Assembly: GCA_038045265.1 (NCBI GenBank)
Contig: JBBSYL010000010.1
Coordinates: forward strand, 1-64,000
Origin: SICV01 sp038045265
Lineage (GTDB): Archaea > Nanobdellota > Nanobdellia > Pacearchaeales > GW2011-AR1
DNA: 64,000 nucleotides
Reading direction: 5' to 3'
Position 1 is the first letter of the stretch, and each line of letters begins with the position of its first letter. A program made the position numbers and the translations under genes. This document shows positions 1-7,890 of this stretch, piece after piece. The notes beneath the pieces are model-generated. The model was not told the DNA's origin. It saw nothing but the letters and a program-made list of their open reading frames with translations, and did not search any database.

Positions 1-342
1 ACTGCTGCACCCCGTAGGGCTGGGAGTAGTGTCTCAGACTCCCTCTCAGGGCTTCCTCGCTAAAGGCCCTTACGGATCATTGGCTTGGTGGGCCATTACC
101 CCGCCAACAACCTAATCCGCCGCAGCCCCATCCTAGCGCAAGCTTTCGACGATAAATCATTCCAGAAATCATCGTCTATCCGTTATTAGCCTCAGTTTCC
201 CGAGGTTATCACAGGCTCTAGGGCAGGTTAGCTACGTGTTACTGAGCAGTTCGCGTTTCTCCAATTCTTGCGAAAAAAAGAAATCACTTGCATGTCTAAG
301 TGCCAACCAGATAGCCGCAGCCGCCAGCAGGATAAACTGGAT
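1..342 (-). rRNA. 16S rRNA, 5' part, cut by window edge
   Basis: Read on the minus strand, this is the 5' third of small-subunit rRNA. The left edge carries the conserved site used by 340-region primers (CTACGGGGTGCAGCAGT on the sense strand), and the conserved CATGCAAGT block lies near 281-290. The 5' end near 342 aligns with the archaeal start TTCCGGTTGATCC but reads ATCCAGTTTATCC. The gene continues beyond base 1, so helices 3' of about position 357 are not visible. No tRNA or 23S gene is seen upstream. Confidence 0.95.
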
Positions 343-684
343 TTACAATTTTAAAAAATTGTCTCGTTACATGATTTAAGAGAAATGTAACTACACTCAA
401 TATCCTCCGATACGGCTTTGAACTATTTGTTGTATAAAAGTAAACAAATTATTAAAAAATAAACAGAAGGTATGCTATTATCTGTAAATTAATTAATAAT
501 TTTATTTGAGAAGTATAACTATATTCGCATACCTCATACCTTAATATGCGATTTCGCGAGATGACTCTGTACTAAAACAGATTTCCCGACGATGGACATT
601 AAGGCACTCATTAAAGTTAACATCGTAAGCAAGAAAATGATATTCGGGTGATTTATAAAGCTTGTGGTGAAATGCGAAGAAAAA
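343..684 (-). promoter_or_regulatory. 16S rRNA promoter and structured leader (gene-free stretch)
   Basis: This 342-base stretch has no gene. On the minus strand a TATA element TTTATAAA lies at 651-658, which predicts transcription start near 628-630 and a leader of about 285 bases before the mature 16S 5' end. The leader holds several inverted repeats: 589-594 with 621-626, 526-531 with 545-550, and 366-372 with 385-391, the last just upstream of the mature end. They may be rRNA processing structures. The bulge-helix-bulge partner from the 3' trailer lies outside the window. Confidence 0.6.
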
Positions 685-1269
685 TTATCTCAATTTTTGT
701 TCGAGCTTTTTATATCCTAAATATATCAACAAGATTAAAACAATTCCTACTGCAATCAATTTAAAATATTTATTAAGTGTTGTCCAATAATCTGTTGTAT
801 AGGCTAGAGACCATAGAACTATTAAGACTCCTCCGCCCATAATTCCAGAACCGATGCCTTCCATATTCCAAAAAAATGACCCTGCGATTATAGAAAGAAT
901 TGCAATAACTATTAAAATATAAAAACTATTTCTAGAATGTTTATAATTATCTGATGTAATTTCTTTGGATTCTACACATTTCTGCTGATCTTCCTGACAT
1001 TTCTGATATTCTGAAGAGGCGTAAACTTGATTATAACAACTTTGATTATAGGATGGTTCCCGTGGTTTTTCCGGCGCTCCAAGATCAGAAGTGGAAACAT
1101 TTGTGTAGCATTTATTCACCATATTTTCACATCCATATTGCGCGTAGCATTCTGAAGAGTCCACATAACCATAGGATGGCTTTTCATAGACAACGTATAA
1201 ACCATATGAAAAGAAAACTGTAAGCAAGACAGCTATCCCAATTGCTAAGAATGTTTTTGCTAAACTCAT
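685..1269 (-). CDS. Four-helix membrane protein with cysteine-rich outer loop
   Basis: I do not recognise the family. The 194-residue protein has an N-terminal membrane helix (about 5-27), then an outside segment of some 80 residues with eight cysteines, several in C-x(4)-C or wider spacing. Three more hydrophobic segments follow (about 116-134, 140-157 and 168-186), with a short basic tail. The cysteines suggest disulfides outside the membrane. A TATA element at 1291-1298 sits 21 bases before the ATG, so the mRNA is probably leaderless. It lies upstream of the 16S gene on the same strand but is separated from it by the rRNA promoter. Confidence 0.75.
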   Translation of the reverse strand: MSLAKTFLAIGIAVLLTVFFSYGLYVVYEKPSYGYVDSSECYAQYGCENMVNKCYTNVSTSDLGAPEKPREPSYNQSCYNQVYASSEYQKCQEDQQKCVESKEITSDNYKHSRNSFYILIVIAILSIIAGSFFWNMEGIGSGIMGGGVLIVLWSLAYTTDYWTTLNKYFKLIAVGIVLILLIYLGYKKLEQKLR

Positions 1270-1290
1270 ACCTGCTATAAGAAGACGAGT

Positions 1291-1298
1291 TATTTAAA
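1291..1298 (-). promoter_or_regulatory. TATA element of the 685-1269 gene
   Basis: TTTAAATA on the minus strand, with 21 bases between it and the ATG at 1269. This matches the leaderless spacing seen throughout the window. Confidence 0.6.
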
Positions 1299-1356
1299 TG
1301 TTATTTAATAATCAGTATAATAATTCTTAAATAATCTCATCAAACTTAAAAATTAG

Positions 1357-2001
1357 ATGAATGAAGAGAAAAAATCTTGGAGCGATTATGAACAGAACGA
1401 TAAAGATAGAGAAGCACAGAAACAATTAGAATTTCATTTAAAATATGCAATGATAGTTATGCCTAATCTTTTAGCCCTTCCAAGAATTAATCTTCCAAAA
1501 TTGGATATATTTGTTCGTCCAATATTTTTTCCTTTCTTGATTTTAAATGAAATAGATAGAGAAGGTACAATATTAATTGAGTACTCTCAGGGCGAAGATG
1601 AGTTATGCCGATTTGAGTTAGCTCATGAAATAGGACATTTTTTCCATATGAATATTGCAAATGCACATCCTCCGGAAAGAAAAGGCAGGATAACTGAGAG
1701 AAAATACAGAATTCACAACTTCTATGAGTTTGGTGCTGAAATGTTTGCTCTTAGATATATAGAACATTTAGGAAATCTTGAGAGGTATTTACAAATAGAT
1801 GAAGAATCGCATACAAAAAATTCCAGGCCTGGAAGTTCTCCTGATGTATATAGGAAAACAAGTCTATTCTATTTGTCTTTGTCTCTAGCCGAGAGAAATG
1901 GTATAACAAGATGGGCAATAACTGAGGACTACGAAGGATACAAAAAAGATATGGGAAAACATCCTCTTGCAAAACAAATTAGAGATATCGTTAATGATTA
2001 A
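1357..2001 (+). CDS. ImmA/IrrE-like zinc metallopeptidase
   Basis: The 214-residue protein carries a zincin motif H90-E-I-G-H94, preceded by ELA, as in ImmA/IrrE (COG2856) peptidases. A downstream acidic residue in the segment around E124-E128 is the likely third ligand. There is no signal peptide, so it should act in the cytoplasm. Relatives cleave repressors or regulate stress and toxin-antitoxin responses, but no HTH partner is fused or adjacent. The next genes run convergently and include a nucleotidyltransferase-like gene, so this corner looks like a small accessory or defence cluster. The role is inferred from the motif only. Confidence 0.7.
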   Translation: MNEEKKSWSDYEQNDKDREAQKQLEFHLKYAMIVMPNLLALPRINLPKLDIFVRPIFFPFLILNEIDREGTILIEYSQGEDELCRFELAHEIGHFFHMNIANAHPPERKGRITERKYRIHNFYEFGAEMFALRYIEHLGNLERYLQIDEESHTKNSRPGSSPDVYRKTSLFYLSLSLAERNGITRWAITEDYEGYKKDMGKHPLAKQIRDIVND

Positions 2002-2002
2002 T

Positions 2003-2188
2003 TTATAGTCTAAAATTATACTTAGCTACATGAAGCTGTGAGTTAATTATTACATTCTGCTGTTTGCTCCATTCTTTATCAGATGTTGATTTCATATATT
2101 TAACCCAGAATTTTATAAAATTCCTTCTATCCTCTTCATTTGTTTCTCCAGGCTTCATAAAAATTCTTTTATTTTTTTCCATATCCAT
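2003..2188 (-). CDS. Small charged protein downstream of nucleotidyltransferase-like gene
   Basis: I do not recognise the family. The protein has about 61 residues if it starts at the ATG at 2188; an upstream in-frame ATG at 2209 is also possible. It is soluble and highly charged and contains the motif FMKPGETNEEDRRNF. The start overlaps the 3' end of the nucleotidyltransferase-like gene, which suggests translational coupling, and the stop is one base from the stop of the convergent metallopeptidase. It may be the partner of the upstream gene. That pairing is inferred from gene order only. Confidence 0.55.
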   Translation of the reverse strand: MDMEKNKRIFMKPGETNEEDRRNFIKFWVKYMKSTSDKEWSKQQNVIINSQLHVAKYNFRL

Positions 2189-2765
2189 GTTTTCTCTTCC
2201 TTTCTTCAATGAGCAATTTGTATTTATTAATCTTGCTAAAGTCTATCTTATCTTTGAAGTATTCTTCTATATGCAAAGCATCTTCCTCATCTTTCTTTGA
2301 ACCTAGATAGTAGTTTTTGAAAGCTATGTGTCTCTCTAGAGAAGATATTTTTATGTCTCCTATAGAAAGCTCTACTGTAATAAAATCGCTAAATGCTTCT
2401 TCATCCAATTTGTCCTTTGGAAACTTGACTTCAAAATTTGGGGCATAAGTGTTAATTTTTGCAAATCTTATAGCCAGTTTATCGGTTAAATAGCTATATA
2501 TTTCATTATCTTTTTCCGCATTCAAACACCAAAAATTGCTTTCTTTCAATTCTTTGTGAAGACTTGATAGCTCCTCCTTAGAAAGAGGTTTAATAAAAAC
2601 ATCAATATCTTCTGTGGATCTTGTTCTTCCAAGCAAAATTGATACATATCCAGAGATTACAACATATTCTGTATATTTTTCAAGTATTCTTAAAAATTCA
2701 ACTGCAAATATGTCAAGTTCGCTTGGTATCCTATCAAGAATAATCTTATTGTTTTTTAATTCCAT
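2169..2765 (-). CDS. Nucleotidyltransferase-fold protein (AbiEii/MNT-like)
   Basis: About 198 residues from the ATG at 2765. That start is chosen because a TATA-like element (TTTATATT, 2785-2792) lies about 20 bases upstream, while earlier starts run into the uS2 gene. The N-terminal part shows a polymerase-beta-type nucleotidyltransferase pattern, SGYVSILLGRTRSTEDIDVF, with the DxD metal-binding pair. The remainder resembles proteins that sense or modify RNA or protein, as in AbiEii and related toxins. A small gene overlaps its 3' end. A toxin-antitoxin role is possible but unproven. It could also be a housekeeping substrate-adenylating enzyme. Confidence 0.65.
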   Translation of the reverse strand: MELKNNKIILDRIPSELDIFAVEFLRILEKYTEYVVISGYVSILLGRTRSTEDIDVFIKPLSKEELSSLHKELKESNFWCLNAEKDNEIYSYLTDKLAIRFAKINTYAPNFEVKFPKDKLDEEAFSDFITVELSIGDIKISSLERHIAFKNYYLGSKKDEEDALHIEEYFKDKIDFSKINKYKLLIEERKRKHGYGKK

Positions 2766-2826
2766 ATAGTTTAAAGTCATTGGCAATATAAATAATCTTC
2801 TGACTATTGTTCGATAGAAACAAATG

Positions 2827-3765
2827 TCATTTAGGCGGAACAAGATTATCCCAGCCATCAATGAAATCTTGAATAGGTGGAACATCTACATGCAATTTTC
2901 TTTTTTCTACATATAATTTTGTAAGAAGATAGAAAATAATTCCAAGAGATTTTGCAGATTTATTATTTCCAGGAATTATTTGTGATATTCCTGCAGTGAA
3001 ATTGTTTGTGTCACATACAGATAAAACATCTACTCCAATTCTATTTGCGTCCTGTAATGCGTTCTTATCAAGCCAAGAATCGCAGATAAATATTAAATTT
3101 GCTTCTGTAAAGTTTTCAAGATTTGTATTTGTAAGTATTCCTGAAGGATATTTCTTTGTGAAAACTCTTACTCCTGTAACTTCAGCGAATTTGTTTACTG
3201 CCTTCCAGCCAGCTTCTCTTTTACATATAAGAATAATTTCTTCTGGAGAAAACTTTGCAAGGTATTCTGCTCCTTCCTTTAATTTATCATCTAATAAAGC
3301 AGTATTGAAAACTGCAAGACCATCAGCTCTTCTTCTATAAACGTATTTTCTCATGTCTGGAGTAATAACTCTTGTTCCCAAATGGATTGATGATTTTAGA
3401 TAATCTTCTATTGGAACTAATGTGTCTTTCTTCTCATCCTCTTCTGACCTGACCTTTTTCTTTAAATCTATATCTTTTGTTCCTTCTACTTTTCCCTCTA
3501 GTTTCTTTGCCTTTTCAAGAAGTTTTGCAAGTTTTGCTTTTCTATCGTCTCCAGCAGACTTATCTTTATCTGTTTTCTTCACCTTCTTTTCTTTGCCCTC
3601 AATGAATTCTTCTACTTCCTTCTCTAATTTTTTCGCACCCTTCTCTACCTTTTCAACCATTTCTTCAGCATCTTTCTCTATTTCTTTAACAGCATGTTCT
3701 ACTACATGCTCTGCTTTCTCAAGGAAAGATTCTTTCTTCTTTGTTGTTTTTTTGTTCTCTGCCAT
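2827..3765 (-). CDS. rpsB: Small-subunit ribosomal protein uS2 with long charged N-terminal extension
   Basis: Residues from about 115 to 312 form a normal archaeal uS2, recognised from SSIHLGTRVITPDMRKYVY and the C-terminal VPPIQDFIDGWDN. The first 113 residues are an extra, almost purely Lys/Glu segment with coiled-coil character and no hydrophobic core, unusual for this family, which is typically about 200-230 residues in archaea. A TATA element at 3787-3794 lies 21 bases before the ATG, so the gene has its own promoter. Placement near rpoK fits the common archaeal order rpoK-eno-rpsB, but enolase is absent here. Confidence 0.95.
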   Translation of the reverse strand: MAENKKTTKKKESFLEKAEHVVEHAVKEIEKDAEEMVEKVEKGAKKLEKEVEEFIEGKEKKVKKTDKDKSAGDDRKAKLAKLLEKAKKLEGKVEGTKDIDLKKKVRSEEDEKKDTLVPIEDYLKSSIHLGTRVITPDMRKYVYRRRADGLAVFNTALLDDKLKEGAEYLAKFSPEEIILICKREAGWKAVNKFAEVTGVRVFTKKYPSGILTNTNLENFTEANLIFICDSWLDKNALQDANRIGVDVLSVCDTNNFTAGISQIIPGNNKSAKSLGIIFYLLTKLYVEKRKLHVDVPPIQDFIDGWDNLVPPK

Positions 3766-3786
3766 TTTTTCTTGTCCTATGTAATT

Positions 3787-3794
3787 TTTATATA
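3787..3794 (-). promoter_or_regulatory. TATA element of rpsB
   Basis: TATATAAA on the minus strand, with 21 bases to the ATG at 3765. No other feature is seen in the 3766-3899 gap. Confidence 0.65.
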
Positions 3795-3899
3795 AACAGC
3801 GCAGGGGTTTTGTCCAAGTTGTTTCAGTTGGTACCTGCTAATATCTAAAGTGATGAAGAAAGGGGTTTTTAAAGATTTGGATTACTGCTAAATTAAATT

Positions 3900-4088
3900 T
3901 TATCCATATCTGTCTTCGTAGAAACTTGTTGCACCATAACATGATAATCTTCCTAAAGCATCGTCTCTATCCACGCCATTCTCTCCTTCAAGGGATTTTC
4001 CTCCAAATCTTATATCGCTTGCTAATTTGTCTAATTTCTTTTTATCACCCTCTGCTAATAATCTCCTTACTTCTTCTGTATCTACCAT
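3900..4088 (-). CDS. Small hypothetical protein
   Basis: I do not recognise the family. The ATG at 4088 gives 62 residues and is favoured over the upstream 4127 start because a TATA element (4110-4117) lies exactly 21 bases before it. The product is soluble and charged, with an N-terminal helix (VDTEEVRRLLAEGDKKKLD) and a C-terminal part rich in Gly and aromatic residues. It has no cysteine pair or known motif. It follows the discoidin genes but appears to have its own promoter. Confidence 0.5.
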   Translation of the reverse strand: MVDTEEVRRLLAEGDKKKLDKLASDIRFGGKSLEGENGVDRDDALGRLSCYGATSFYEDRYG

Positions 4089-4109
4089 TATTTTCCTGCA
4101 GAACTTTAG

Positions 4110-4117
4110 TTTAAAAA
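4110..4117 (-). promoter_or_regulatory. TATA element of the 3900-4088 gene
   Basis: TTTTTAAA on the minus strand inside the end of the upstream coding region, 21 bases before the ATG at 4088. It decides the start of that small gene. Confidence 0.5.
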
Positions 4118-4123
4118 TCTTCC

Positions 4124-5086
4124 TCACCCATAACTAAACCCTGCAATCTTAAATTCAACTTCCGCGAGGTTGCCGTAATCACGCACTCCAGATGTTTGTA
4201 CAAATCTGACATATCTGGCTACTGCGATTTCTGGAAGCTTTTGTGTGATTATTCTTGGATATGTTACTTGAAAGTCTTTCATTAGTGTGTCCCAGTCTTT
4301 TCTATTGTTGGATATTTCGATGTCCATGATTAATGGGACATCGAACTTACTGAAATACATGTCAAGAGATTTTATGCATTTCTGATTTCCTAGATCGAAT
4401 TCAATCCATCTCGGATATGATTCATCTGCGTCTCCAAACCAATTACTTGAAAGGTTTTTATCAATTGCGTTTCTTGCAGGGAAATCTAAATCCTGGGAAC
4501 TTGCTGTTGCAGAAATTGGAGATTCGAGAGAATAATCTCCGCATGAAACTGCAAGATTAGACATACCCGCTATTCCTCCTGACTTTTCATTTTCTGAGAC
4601 TCCTGCAAAGAAAGGAGTTCCAGGAGGAGTCGTTGTGCCTCCACCGCCTCCCGAAGGAGAAGTACATACTCCTTCAGAACATGAGTATTCACAGGAGAAT
4701 TCATCTTTTATGCTTACATTATTATTACAGTAATATTCATATAAGATTTTGTCTGTAAAGCAGGAGTCTGTGAAGTTAAGTTTTGTTCCTGTAGCAAATG
4801 TCTGGACTACTTTTCCTTTTGCGAAGTAATTTTTGCCTGAGTCTGAATCTACACATGAAGCAGTATAAGTTTTCTTGGTTTCATTTTTACTAGTTTCGTT
4901 TTTACTTGTGCTATTTACTGGGGGCTCTATTGGAGGTTCATCTCCACCATCCCCATATCCGTAACCGAGATTTTGAAAATTGAGGGAGACATGTCCGGTT
5001 GGTTTTGAAAGTGTTACTTGCAGTATTATAGCTACTATAAGAATAGCAACTAGCAGAAGAATTGTATAAATTTCTCTTTTATTCAT
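4124..5086 (-). CDS. Membrane-anchored surface protein with discoidin (F5/8 type C) domain, copy 2
   Basis: The 320-residue protein has one N-terminal membrane helix (about 7-27), then a low-complexity Gly/Pro/Asn stretch. A cysteine module of the form CxDSDSGxxYxxxG...C...EYxC...CxxxCxxGxC spans about 78-142. A C-terminal beta-sandwich resembles the F5/8 type C or discoidin fold: the RWIEFDLGNQKCIKSLDMYF strand pair and ARYVRFVQTSG near the end are typical. Such domains usually bind sugars or lipids on cells. It is a tandem paralogue of the upstream gene, whose stop it overlaps by 8 bases, so the two are probably co-translated. Confidence 0.75.
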   Translation of the reverse strand: MNKREIYTILLLVAILIVAIILQVTLSKPTGHVSLNFQNLGYGYGDGGDEPPIEPPVNSTSKNETSKNETKKTYTASCVDSDSGKNYFAKGKVVQTFATGTKLNFTDSCFTDKILYEYYCNNNVSIKDEFSCEYSCSEGVCTSPSGGGGGTTTPPGTPFFAGVSENEKSGGIAGMSNLAVSCGDYSLESPISATASSQDLDFPARNAIDKNLSSNWFGDADESYPRWIEFDLGNQKCIKSLDMYFSKFDVPLIMDIEISNNRKDWDTLMKDFQVTYPRIITQKLPEIAVARYVRFVQTSGVRDYGNLAEVEFKIAGFSYG

Positions 5087-5933
5087 TTATTATTCCCTCC
5101 GGAAAGTCCGCAATATTTAACCTAATTTCTGCAAGAGTTCCAAATTCTCTCTTACCCGAAGTTTCGTAAAGTCTTATATATCTTGCTAGAACAGTATCGG
5201 GCAATTCTACTCCTATTGTAGTAATATTCTCAAGCACTAGATCTTTCTGAAGGGTCTTCCATCTCACATTATCATTTGAAACCTGCAAATCCAGACTTAA
5301 TGGAAGATCTCTTTTGAATACATATAGATCTGCTTCCCTTATACATTTTCTCTCTCCTAAATCGAAGGCAATCCATTTAGGATAGGATTCTGATAACTCT
5401 CCAAACCAGTGAGTGTTTGCATCAAAGTCTAAAGTATCTAATGCTGAAAAGTTTCCATAATCGCTAGAAGCAAAAGCATTTTTTGGAGTGGAAAATTTGT
5501 ATTCTCCGCAGAATAGGGCTAAATCCTTTGCAATTAAAACTGAAATTTCCTCTTCTTGTGTTAAACAAATACCTTCAAAACATCCAAATTCACAATTTAT
5601 CTGATTGGCAATGGAATTTTTGTCTTCACAGGAGTATTCCTGCAATCTTCCTGAGTCAAGACAGCTATCTGAAAAGAATTCAGTCTTGCCTGAATTATAT
5701 ATTATTTTAACATTCCCTTGGGAAAAATAATCTTTTCCTGAATCTGAATCTGTGCAAGATTTAGGAGAATCTTCTCCTTTTGATATTATTCTGCTACCGT
5801 TAAGGTAAATCCCTAGAACTATCAACAGAATAACTATCGCAGAGAGTGTGTAAATAAATGTTTTTTTAAATCTTTTAAAGTTTAATGGGCTTTTTCTCTC
5901 ACTTTTCTTTACTGCATGAACCCTCTTTTTCAT
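5079..5933 (-). CDS. Membrane-anchored surface protein with discoidin (F5/8 type C) domain, copy 1
   Basis: The 284-residue protein starts with a basic stretch and one membrane helix (about 27-46). The same cysteine module as its neighbour follows (CTDSDSGKDYFSQG and later cysteines), and then an F5/8 type C-like domain marked by PKWIAFDLGERKCIREADLY and ARYIRLYETSGKREFGTLAE. The family is known for carbohydrate or lipid binding, so host or matrix attachment is a reasonable inference. A TATA element at about 5955-5962 lies 21-22 bases before the ATG. It heads the two-gene discoidin operon. Confidence 0.75.
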   Translation of the reverse strand: MKKRVHAVKKSERKSPLNFKRFKKTFIYTLSAIVILLIVLGIYLNGSRIISKGEDSPKSCTDSDSGKDYFSQGNVKIIYNSGKTEFFSDSCLDSGRLQEYSCEDKNSIANQINCEFGCFEGICLTQEEEISVLIAKDLALFCGEYKFSTPKNAFASSDYGNFSALDTLDFDANTHWFGELSESYPKWIAFDLGERKCIREADLYVFKRDLPLSLDLQVSNDNVRWKTLQKDLVLENITTIGVELPDTVLARYIRLYETSGKREFGTLAEIRLNIADFPEGIINE

Positions 5934-5954
5934 TAGTGAAAAAATGGGAAAGTA

Positions 5955-5962
5955 ATATATAA
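5955..5962 (-). promoter_or_regulatory. TATA element of the discoidin operon
   Basis: A TTATATAT/TTTATATA-type element on the minus strand, 21 bases before the ATG at 5933. Confidence 0.6.
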
Positions 5963-5989
5963 AGATGCCGAAAAGATGTATAAAGAAAA

Positions 5990-6367
5990 TTAATTTTCTT
6001 CGCTACTTGCTTGATCAGCTACTTCTGTGTCTGTTTCTTCTTCATTTGCAACAAGACCAAGTTGTTCAGCGTCTTCTGCAATTTCTTTTTCTACTTCTTT
6101 TTCCTTGGCTTCTAATTCCTCATCTGAAACTTTTTCTTCTTTAACTGCTATTAATTTCTCTTTTCTTTTTCTTGGCATAGGTCTGCTTATTGTTATTGGT
6201 AAGGTGTTTTTATTGAACTCAAGCTCTGCTATTTTGAGAGAGTCATATCTCAACTTCTCCATCTCTTCTTTTGAAATCTTAAGAAGCAATGGTGCATCCA
6301 TAGCTATCTGCAAAGCACGAGCTCCAATGATTCTTGCTATTTCGTATTTTGTGAATTGGTGTTCCAT
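5990..6367 (-). CDS. rpoK: DNA-directed RNA polymerase subunit K with acidic tail
   Basis: RpoK (omega/RPB6 homologue) helps assemble RNA polymerase. The first 65 or so residues carry the conserved core: FTKYEIARIIGARALQIAMD, and ITISRPMPRKRKEK after a helix ending IAELEF. The family is usually about 60-90 residues in archaea. Here a tail of about 55 residues, nearly all Glu, Asp and Ala, extends the C-terminus. It follows the exosome genes with a 12-base gap and is probably transcribed with them. The acidic tail mirrors the charged extensions on uS2 and uL22. Confidence 0.92.
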   Translation of the reverse strand: MEHQFTKYEIARIIGARALQIAMDAPLLLKISKEEMEKLRYDSLKIAELEFNKNTLPITISRPMPRKRKEKLIAVKEEKVSDEELEAKEKEVEKEIAEDAEQLGLVANEEETDTEVADQASSEEN

Positions 6368-6379
6368 AGTGAATAGGAT

Positions 6380-7195
6380 TTACAAAAACTTTTTAAGTCT
6401 TTCGTTAAGCTCTTTGTACTTTTCAGGGAGTATAGACATCATTTTCTCTATCTCTTCTTGAGTGAATGGTACTGGGCCTGTTTTTTGGCAGGAGTTTATC
6501 ATTAGCTTTCCTGACCAGTGTGAAAGACCAAAATTAATTTTTACATCTGTGCTCTCAGCTTCCTCTCTTGTAGGGTCAAGGAAAATAGCATCTCCAAGCT
6601 TGTAGAATGTAATTGAAAGGGGCAAGCAGTCCTTTAGAACAGGGATTTGTTTTTTTGTTCTATTCTTGTAATCCGACACTCCTGATTCTTTTATACCCGG
6701 TATATTTGCATTCCTTATTGCTGCTGTCGCTGCAATGCATGCGGCATCAATTAAATTTCCATCGTCATTAATTGGATAAAGGTCTACCATAACTGTCCAG
6801 ACTTTTTCTCCAGGTGTGACAACAAGTTCTTTAAGATTTATCATTCCCGACTCTCTGATTGCTCTATCAACTAATCTTGGAAGTTCTATCCCATCAAATT
6901 TTGGAGGGCCTTGCTCAAATCTTGGAGAAGCTAAAGGCAATAATTCTGCAGAAACCATAAGATTTCCTTTATCTGGTGAATCTGGATAAGGTGCATCAAG
7001 AACCATTTTTACGCCTGCAATAACTTCAGTTTTTCCAAGCTTGACTCTTGCTGAACCTTCTGCTTTATTCGAGACATCGAAACTTACCTCAAATTTTCTA
7101 AATTCATCTATCTTCCTTCCGTCAAATCTTTTTCCTTCTGAAAGAAGCTTTCTCATGTGATCTACAGTTATATTTGATGCGTCCATTGAACTCAT
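6380..7195 (-). CDS. rrp42: Exosome subunit Rrp42 (RNase PH-like, non-catalytic)
   Basis: The 271-residue RNase PH-fold protein starts with a segment of the form LSEGKRFDGRKIDEFR and includes NDDGNLIDAACIAATAAIRN, both typical of archaeal Rrp42. It pairs with Rrp41 in the hexameric ring of the archaeal exosome, a 3'-5' RNA-degrading and tailing machine. Rrp42 itself is usually structural. It overlaps the 3' end of rrp41 by 4 bases, in the standard order rrp4-rrp41-rrp42. Confidence 0.95.
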   Translation of the reverse strand: MSSMDASNITVDHMRKLLSEGKRFDGRKIDEFRKFEVSFDVSNKAEGSARVKLGKTEVIAGVKMVLDAPYPDSPDKGNLMVSAELLPLASPRFEQGPPKFDGIELPRLVDRAIRESGMINLKELVVTPGEKVWTVMVDLYPINDDGNLIDAACIAATAAIRNANIPGIKESGVSDYKNRTKKQIPVLKDCLPLSITFYKLGDAIFLDPTREEAESTDVKINFGLSHWSGKLMINSCQKTGPVPFTQEEIEKMMSILPEKYKELNERLKKFL

Positions 7196-7890
7196 TGTCC
7201 TGCTACCTCCTTAAGAGCTTTTTTCTGTTCTTCATAAACTTCATTACATGCTTTATTGGCAAGTACAAGAGCTTCCTTTATTCTCTGTGGGGGAATCTTT
7301 CCATCTAATTGAAGAAGAGTAAACTGGTCTGTGTCTGCAATTTTTGCAACAGGTATATCTGATGGTCCTTCTCCACCTTCAAAATCCTCTTCTGCTTTTG
7401 TTAGGTCAACAACTAATTCCTCATCCTGCTTACCTATAGCAACAGAGCATATTAGACTTCTCATAGGTATTCCAGCGTGTGCTAGAGCCATTGAAGCAGC
7501 ATTTATTCCTGCTGTTCTTGTTCCTGCATCGGCTTGAGTTATGTAAACTTGAACGTCTATTACTGTATTTGGAAACTCTTTCAAATCTAAGACAGGCATC
7601 AAAGCGTGCTCAATCATCTTTGAAATTTCTTGAGATCTTCTGCTTGGTCCAGGTCTCTTCCTGTCATCTACTGAGAAAGACATCAAGTCATAATTAACTC
7701 TCAAAATAGCAGTTTCTGGATTCTGCATGTGTTGTGGATGCAAAAGTCTAGGACCATAAACTGCTGCAATTGCAATTGTGTCTCCGAATGCAAACATTGC
7801 AGAACCATCAGCATTAGGAATTATTCCTACTTTTGCTTTAATTTCTCTGAGCTCATCCACTTTTCTTCCGTCCTTTCTTTTGAATGTCAT
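7192..7890 (-). CDS. rrp41: Exosome catalytic subunit Rrp41
   Basis: The 232-residue RNase PH-fold protein has RKDGRKVDELREIKA at the N-terminus, a KRPGPSRRSQEISKMIEHAL segment and ITQADAGTRTAGINAAS, which are typical of the catalytic Rrp41 with its phosphate- and RNA-binding arginines. It forms trimers of dimers with Rrp42. Its start codon shares a base with the rrp4 stop, so translation is coupled. It acts in the cytoplasm in RNA decay and maturation. Confidence 0.96.
   Translation of the reverse strand: MTFKRKDGRKVDELREIKAKVGIIPNADGSAMFAFGDTIAIAAVYGPRLLHPQHMQNPETAILRVNYDLMSFSVDDRKRPGPSRRSQEISKMIEHALMPVLDLKEFPNTVIDVQVYITQADAGTRTAGINAASMALAHAGIPMRSLICSVAIGKQDEELVVDLTKAEEDFEGGEGPSDIPVAKIADTDQFTLLQLDGKIPPQRIKEALVLANKACNEVYEEQKKALKEVAGQ

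Noticed and set aside
2996..3784. Two long plus-strand frames opposite uS2
   Set aside because: They are antisense shadows of a Lys/Glu-rich gene, which gives Ser/Phe-rich artefact proteins.
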